Assembly (NCBI GenBank): GCA_036555035.1
Contig: DATBMB010000154.1
Location: forward strand, 1-9,156
Reading direction: 5' to 3'
DNA: 9,156 bases
DNA from: SG8-41 sp036555035
GTDB taxonomy: Bacteria; Pseudomonadota; Gammaproteobacteria; Burkholderiales; SG8-41
In this document: positions 5,569-9,156 of the stretch, in pieces
Layout of the letters: every line of letters begins with the position of its first letter
How positions within the stretch are numbered: position 1 is the first letter of the stretch
Position numbers and translations under genes: made by a program
Notes under the pieces: generated by a model
The model's input: the letters and a program-made list of their open reading frames with translations, nothing else
Told to the model about the DNA's origin: nothing
Database searches by the model: none

Positions 5569-7257
5569 ATGAAGAGATTCTGGCTCGAGTCCTACCCCCC
5601 GGGCGTTCCGCCCGAAGTGGACACGCGCGCGTGCCCGACGCTGAGGCATCTCCTGGATCGGAGCTGCGCGCGCTTCAGGGAGCGGCCGGCGATCGTCAAC
5701 ATGGGTGTCGAGCTGAGCTACGGCGAGCTCGACCGCCTGTCGCGGGACTTCGGCGCGTTTCTGCGCAGTGGGCTCCGGCTCCAAACGGGGGATCGCCTGG
5801 CGATCATGCTGCCCAACGTGCTCCAGTACCCCGTCGCCCTGTTCGGCGCCCTGCGCGCCGGCCTGACCGTCGTCAACGTCAATCCGCTCTACACCGCCAG
5901 CGAGCTCGAGCATCAGCTCACCGATTCGGGCGCCCGGGCAATCGTCGTGCTCGAGAATTTCGCGCACACCGTCGGGAAGGCGCTCGCGCGTTGCCGCGTC
6001 GAGCACGTGATCGTGACACGGCTGGGCGACCTGTTTCCCCTGGCGAAGCGCTCGCTCGTCAATTTCGCCGTGAAATACGTGAAGCGCATGGTCCCTCGGT
6101 GGAGCATCTCCGGCGCGACCGGCATGCGCGATGCGCTCGCGCAGGGCGCACGGGAGGGACTGCCCGAGGTCAAGCTCGGTCCGGACGACATCGCGTTCCT
6201 TCAGTACACCGGAGGCACCACTGGGCGCCCGAAAGGGGCCATTCTCTCGCATGGCAACATGGTCGCGAACGTGGAGCAGACGGCCGCGTGGATCCGCATC
6301 CTGCTGAACGAAGGCGAGGAAACCGTGATCACCGCCCTGCCGCTCTACCACATCTTCGCCCTCACCGCGAACCTGCTCGTGTTCCTGAAGCTCGGCGGCA
6401 CGAACGTGCTCATCACCAATCCGCGCGACATCCCGCGCTTTGTCGCGGAGCTGCGGCAGACGCGATTCACCGCGATCACCGGCGTGAACACGCTCTTCAA
6501 CGCGCTGCTCGACGCGCCGGGCTTCGACGCCGTGTGCGCTGCGAGCCGCGGTGTCCTCAAGGTCGCGGTCGCCGGCGGCATGTCGGTGCAACGCTCGGTC
6601 GCCGAGCGTTGGCAGCGGGCGACCGGCATACCGCTCGTCGAGGGCTACGGGCTGACCGAGGCCTCGCCCATCGTGTGCGGCAACCGCTTCGACACCGGCG
6701 AATTCACCGGCAAGCTCGGGCTCCCCGTCCCCTCCACGGAGGTCGCCATCCTCGACGAGCACGGCGCCGAGGTCGCGCTCGGCGAGACCGGCGAGATCTG
6801 CGTGCGCGGACCGCAGGTGATGCGCGGCTACTGGAACGCTCCCGAGGAGACGGCCAACGTCTTCACCCGGGAAGGCTGGTTGCGGACCGGCGACATGGGC
6901 CGGATGGACGGGCGCGGCTTCGTCGAGTTCATTGAGCGCCGCAAGGACGTGATCGTGGTCTCCGGCTTCAAGGCCTACCCCACCGAGATCGAGGACGTCG
7001 CCATGCTGCACCCGGGCGTAAAGGACGCCGGCGCGGTGGGCGTGCCGGACGCGAGGAGTGGCGAGGCCGTCGCGCTCTATGTGGTGAAGAAGTACCCGGG
7101 ACTCACTGCCGAAGCGCTGCTCGAGCACTGCGGGAGGCATCTCACCGGCTACAAGCTGCCGCAGCGCATCGAATTCCGGGAGCAACTGCCCAAGACCATG
7201 GTCGGCAAGATCCTGCGGCGCCGGCTCAAGGAAGAGGCGATGGCCGGCCGTGGCTGA
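5569..7257 (+). CDS. fadD: Long-chain-fatty-acid--CoA ligase
   Basis: This 562-residue AMP-forming acyl-CoA synthetase activates long-chain fatty acids with ATP and CoA for beta-oxidation or lipid synthesis. It resembles E. coli FadD (561 residues) over its full length, including QYPVALFGALRAG (86-98), NPLYTASELEHQL (105-117) and PLYHIFALT (258-266). The ATP-binding motif is YTGGTTGRPKG (213-223). The adenylate motif is EGYGLTEASP (358-367). The FadD signature region runs from about 437 (LRTGD) to 471, with ERRKD where E. coli has DRKKD. The C-terminal PKTMVGK (541-547) contains the catalytic Lys547 in a PX4GK acylation motif. The ATG at 5569 reproduces the FadD N-terminus (MK-WL--YP) and has AGGTG upstream. 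The open frame begins at a GTG at 5461, which lies in regulatory DNA. It is divergent from ald and overlaps the GNAT gene by 8 bases. Confidence 0.95.
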   Translation: MKRFWLESYPPGVPPEVDTRACPTLRHLLDRSCARFRERPAIVNMGVELSYGELDRLSRDFGAFLRSGLRLQTGDRLAIMLPNVLQYPVALFGALRAGLTVVNVNPLYTASELEHQLTDSGARAIVVLENFAHTVGKALARCRVEHVIVTRLGDLFPLAKRSLVNFAVKYVKRMVPRWSISGATGMRDALAQGAREGLPEVKLGPDDIAFLQYTGGTTGRPKGAILSHGNMVANVEQTAAWIRILLNEGEETVITALPLYHIFALTANLLVFLKLGGTNVLITNPRDIPRFVAELRQTRFTAITGVNTLFNALLDAPGFDAVCAASRGVLKVAVAGGMSVQRSVAERWQRATGIPLVEGYGLTEASPIVCGNRFDTGEFTGKLGLPVPSTEVAILDEHGAEVALGETGEICVRGPQVMRGYWNAPEETANVFTREGWLRTGDMGRMDGRGFVEFIERRKDVIVVSGFKAYPTEIEDVAMLHPGVKDAGAVGVPDARSGEAVALYVVKKYPGLTAEALLEHCGRHLTGYKLPQRIEFREQLPKTMVGKILRRRLKEEAMAGRG

Positions 7258-7777
7258 ATACCCCGGGCATCTCTCTCGCACGCACCGCCTGCTCGACGGG
7301 CGCACGGTAACGATCCGCCCGGTCCGGCCCGACGATTTCGCCCGGGAGCGCCGGTTCCTCGGGGAGCTGTCCGGAGAGAGCCTCTACCTGCGCTTCCAGA
7401 AGTGGGTGAGCGCACCGAAGGAGAAACTGGTCCATTTCCTGACCGAAATCGATTATGAGCGGCACATGGCGTTCGTCTGCACCGCGCCCGGGGCCGACGC
7501 CGAGGAAGTGGTCGGCGAGGCACGCTACGTGGTGAATCCGGACAACACGAGTTGCGAGTTCGGCGTCATGATTTCGGACGGCTGGCACAAGACCGGCATC
7601 GCGGGCCTGCTAATGGAGGCGATCATCAGCACCGCCCGCAGTCGCGGCTTGAAGAGCATGGAGGGACAGGTGCTCAGCAGCAACGCCACCATGCTCCGGT
7701 TCGCGCGCGGGCTGGGGTTCAAGGCGGAAGCGGTGCCCGGGGACCTGACCATCCGGCGCGTCGTGAAGAAATTGTGA
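7250..7777 (+). CDS. GNAT N-acetyltransferase, Pat/YfiQ C-terminal-domain type
   Basis: This 175-residue cytoplasmic protein consists of a single GNAT domain. It resembles the acetyltransferase part of protein acetyltransferases such as Pat/YfiQ: LLDGRTVTIRPVRPDDF (14-30), LSGESLYLRF (40-49), ARYVVNPDNTSCEFGVMISD (91-110) and HKTGIAGLLMEAII (113-126). The last is the acetyl-CoA pyrophosphate loop, with His in place of the usual Gln/Arg. Glu103 sits where Pat enzymes keep a catalytic Glu. The large NDP-forming acyl-CoA synthetase-like domain of YfiQ is missing. The start is GTG at 7250, inside the fadD stop region (8-base overlap), with GAAGAGG about 12 bases upstream. The coupling to fadD suggests it acylates the FadD Lys547 or a similar acyl-CoA synthetase. 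This is inference; another protein or small-molecule substrate is possible. Confidence 0.85.
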   Translation: MAEYPGHLSRTHRLLDGRTVTIRPVRPDDFARERRFLGELSGESLYLRFQKWVSAPKEKLVHFLTEIDYERHMAFVCTAPGADAEEVVGEARYVVNPDNTSCEFGVMISDGWHKTGIAGLLMEAIISTARSRGLKSMEGQVLSSNATMLRFARGLGFKAEAVPGDLTIRRVVKKL

Positions 7778-7792
7778 GCCGGTGAGACCTGA

Positions 7793-8044
7793 TCAGCCCG
7801 CTCCGCGGCGGCGCGCAAGGTAGTCGACGATCTGGTCGAGCGTGGCGAGGTGCGCGTAGTCGGATTCGGGGATCTCGACATGCAGGTTCTCGTGCAGCGC
7901 GACGAGGAAGTTGAGCCAGTCCATCGAGTCGAGGTCCACCTGGTCGCGCAGCAGCTTGGACGGCACGACCCCGCCCGGCTCGAGCTCCGGCGCGATGCGC
8001 TGCAGCTCGGCCAGGACGGCCTTGCGGATTTCGTTTCGATCCAT
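7793..8044 (-). CDS. Acyl carrier protein coupled to the E2 gene
   Basis: This 83-residue acidic protein has the phosphopantetheine-binding fold. DLDSMDWLNF (37-46) gives Ser40 as the 4'-phosphopantetheine attachment site, followed by the recognition helix and VEIPESDYAHLATLDQIVDYL (56-76), which aligns with the IEIPDEDAE region of AcpP. It differs from the housekeeping AcpP (DSLDTVELVMALEE) by DSMDWLNFLVALHE, so it is probably a specialised ACP. The start at 8044 is preferred over longer upstream frames because the ATG overlaps the E2 stop as TAATG and because the ACP fold starts there. It is convergent with the GNAT gene, with 15 bases between the stops and no recognisable terminator. It may receive an acyl group from the E2, or supply octanoyl for lipoylation; both are inferences. 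Confidence 0.88.
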   Translation of the reverse strand: MDRNEIRKAVLAELQRIAPELEPGGVVPSKLLRDQVDLDSMDWLNFLVALHENLHVEIPESDYAHLATLDQIVDYLARRRGAG

Positions 8045-9156
8045 TACAGATTCTCCGGTTCCTGCAGTCTGCGCGTGAGCTCCGCGAGGAACAGCGCGCC
8101 GCGGTGCCCGTCGCTCACGCGGTGGTCCGCCCCCAGGCTCGCGACCACCGTCGGCGCAACGTGCAATCCGCCGTCCGGCGCCACCCACGGCCGCGGCGCG
8201 AGCGTGCCGAAGCCGACGATCGCGACCTGCGGAGGATAGATGATCGGGTACACGGATTCGGCGCCGCCTTCGCCGAGGTTGCTGACGGTGATGGTCGGAT
8301 CGGACATCTCGGAAGACCGCAGCGATCCGGCGCGCGCGCGGCGCACGAGGTCGGCGAGGGCTTTCATCAGCTCGTCGAGCGAAAGCCCGGAGACGTCATG
8401 AATCGCCGGCGCCACCAGCCCGCCCTGCCGCAGCGAAATCGCCACGCCGGCGTGCACGGCCGCGGACGGCTGGTAGGCGCCGTCGCGGTAGAAGCCGTTC
8501 AGGTCCGGGAAGTCCGCGAGCGCAAGGGCGACGGCCTTGACCTGCAGCACCGCCATGAGCAGGCGCCCCGTAATGGGGCGCTTCGCGTTCTCGGCGGCGA
8601 GCCATTCCGAGGCGCGTTGCATCGGGACCGTTTGCGAGAGGTAGTAATGCGGAATCTCGCGCTTGGAGCGGCTCATCGCCGCGGCGATGGCCTTGCGCAT
8701 CTCCAGGGCCCTGTCGGGCGCGGCGGGCTCGATCCGCCGTTCCTCCGCCTTCGGCTCCCGCTTCGCGAGCGCCGCTTTCTCGACGTCCTCGACCGTGATC
8801 GCGCCCTGCGGCCCGGAGCCCGCGATCCTCTCGAGATCCACCCCCCTCTCGAGCGCGACCTTGCGCGCCGCAGGAGAAACACGCAGCCGCCCGGGAACTG
8901 GCGGCGCTGCGGGCCGTGGCGGCGCGGCCGGTGCCGGCGCAGCGCCGTTCAGCCGCGCCATCACCGTGCCAACCGGAATCGTCTCGCCCGGCTGCGTGAC
9001 GAGCTCGCTCACGACCCCGTCTTCCCAGATCTCGACGTCCACTGCCGCCTTCGACGTGTCGACGACCGCGATCACCTGGCCGCGCTTCACCGCGTCGCCG
9101 GGCTTCACCTTCCACTCGAGGAGCTTGCCCTCGTCCATGTCGGCGCCGAGGGAAGG
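8044..9156 (-). CDS. 2-oxo-acid dehydrogenase E2 (dihydrolipoamide acyltransferase), partial at 5' end
   Basis: This is the E2 core of a pyruvate, acetoin or branched-chain 2-oxo-acid dehydrogenase complex, which transfers an acyl group from lipoamide to CoA. Residues are counted from the Met at 9138. A lipoyl domain (1-64) holds VDTSKAAVDVE with the lipoyl-carrying Lys30. An Ala/Pro linker follows (66-81). Next is a peripheral-subunit-binding domain (RVSPAARKVALERGVDLERIAGSG region, 86-122). The catalytic domain (145-364) ends with ADHRVSDGHRG, where His339 and Asp343 are catalytic. The frame stays open to the right edge, and the codons before Met read PSLGAD, the usual first residues of a lipoyl domain, so the true start lies outside the window. 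SNLGEGGAESVYPIIYPPQ (286-304) is a typical E2 active-site strand. The substrate class cannot be decided from this subunit alone. E1 genes probably lie just upstream. Confidence 0.92.
   Translation of the reverse strand, partial: PSLGADMDEGKLLEWKVKPGDAVKRGQVIAVVDTSKAAVDVEIWEDGVVSELVTQPGETIPVGTVMARLNGAAPAPAAPPRPAAPPVPGRLRVSPAARKVALERGVDLERIAGSGPQGAITVEDVEKAALAKREPKAEERRIEPAAPDRALEMRKAIAAAMSRSKREIPHYYLSQTVPMQRASEWLAAENAKRPITGRLLMAVLQVKAVALALADFPDLNGFYRDGAYQPSAAVHAGVAISLRQGGLVAPAIHDVSGLSLDELMKALADLVRRARAGSLRSSEMSDPTITVSNLGEGGAESVYPIIYPPQVAIVGFGTLAPRPWVAPDGGLHVAPTVVASLGADHRVSDGHRGALFLAELTRRLQEPENL

Noticed and set aside
5365..7305. Long minus-strand open frame of 646 codons across fadD
   Set aside because: It is antisense to a full-length FadD with all family motifs. 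Its translation shows no recognisable domain and it arises from GC-rich third positions.
7778..7792. Possible bidirectional terminator between the convergent GNAT and ACP genes
   Set aside because: Only 15 bases separate the stops. The short CTGATCAG palindrome (7789-7796) has no stem-loop or T run.

Overview
The window is GC-rich and densely packed. It reads as chromosomal DNA of a proteobacterium, most likely a betaproteobacterium or a related lineage. The reasons are an E. coli-like FadD of nearly the same length, FNR/ANR-type boxes of the class TTGAT-N4-ATCAA, and genes that overlap by a few bases. The taxonomic call is an inference from protein style. I see no mobile element, CRISPR array, tRNA, rRNA or phage gene, and no gene-free stretch over 300 bases.

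Left block (6-5347, minus strand, transcribed leftward): alanine dehydrogenase (ald), a 104-base gap, then a tight run of a Lon-type protease/AAA protein, a UspA-fold-like protein of unknown function, and a Leu/Phe/Val-type amino-acid dehydrogenase. The last three genes overlap each other by 4 and 29 bases. Middle block (5569-7777, plus strand): a FadD-type long-chain acyl-CoA synthetase overlaps by 8 bases a GNAT acetyltransferase of the Pat/YfiQ C-terminal type. Right block (7793-9156, minus strand): the E2 subunit of a 2-oxo-acid dehydrogenase complex, which runs off the right edge, and a small acyl carrier protein whose start codon overlaps the E2 stop by one base.

The most interesting structure is regulatory. 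There is a perfect FNR-type box (4201-4214) upstream of the lon run, and two one-mismatch boxes (5456-5469 and 5509-5522) in the divergent ald/fadD gap. Each can be paired with a -10-like hexamer exactly 21 bases away, the geometry of class II FNR-activated promoters. This suggests that ald, the lon-usp-dehydrogenase run and perhaps fadD-GNAT form a local oxygen- or redox-responsive regulon.

The enzymes fit a theme of 2-oxo acid, amino acid and acyl-CoA exchange. Alanine dehydrogenase converts pyruvate and alanine. The second dehydrogenase lacks both glutamate-recognition residues and probably handles a hydrophobic amino acid. The E2 belongs to a complex that turns 2-oxo acids into acyl-CoA. 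FadD activates fatty acids and carries the PX4GK acylation motif recognised by Pat-type GNATs, and one such GNAT is encoded right behind it. Further details worth checking are a probable NADP(H) preference of Ald (Ser-Arg in place of the NAD-binding Asp), a degenerate Walker A in the Lon-like protein, and an ACP translationally coupled to an E2.
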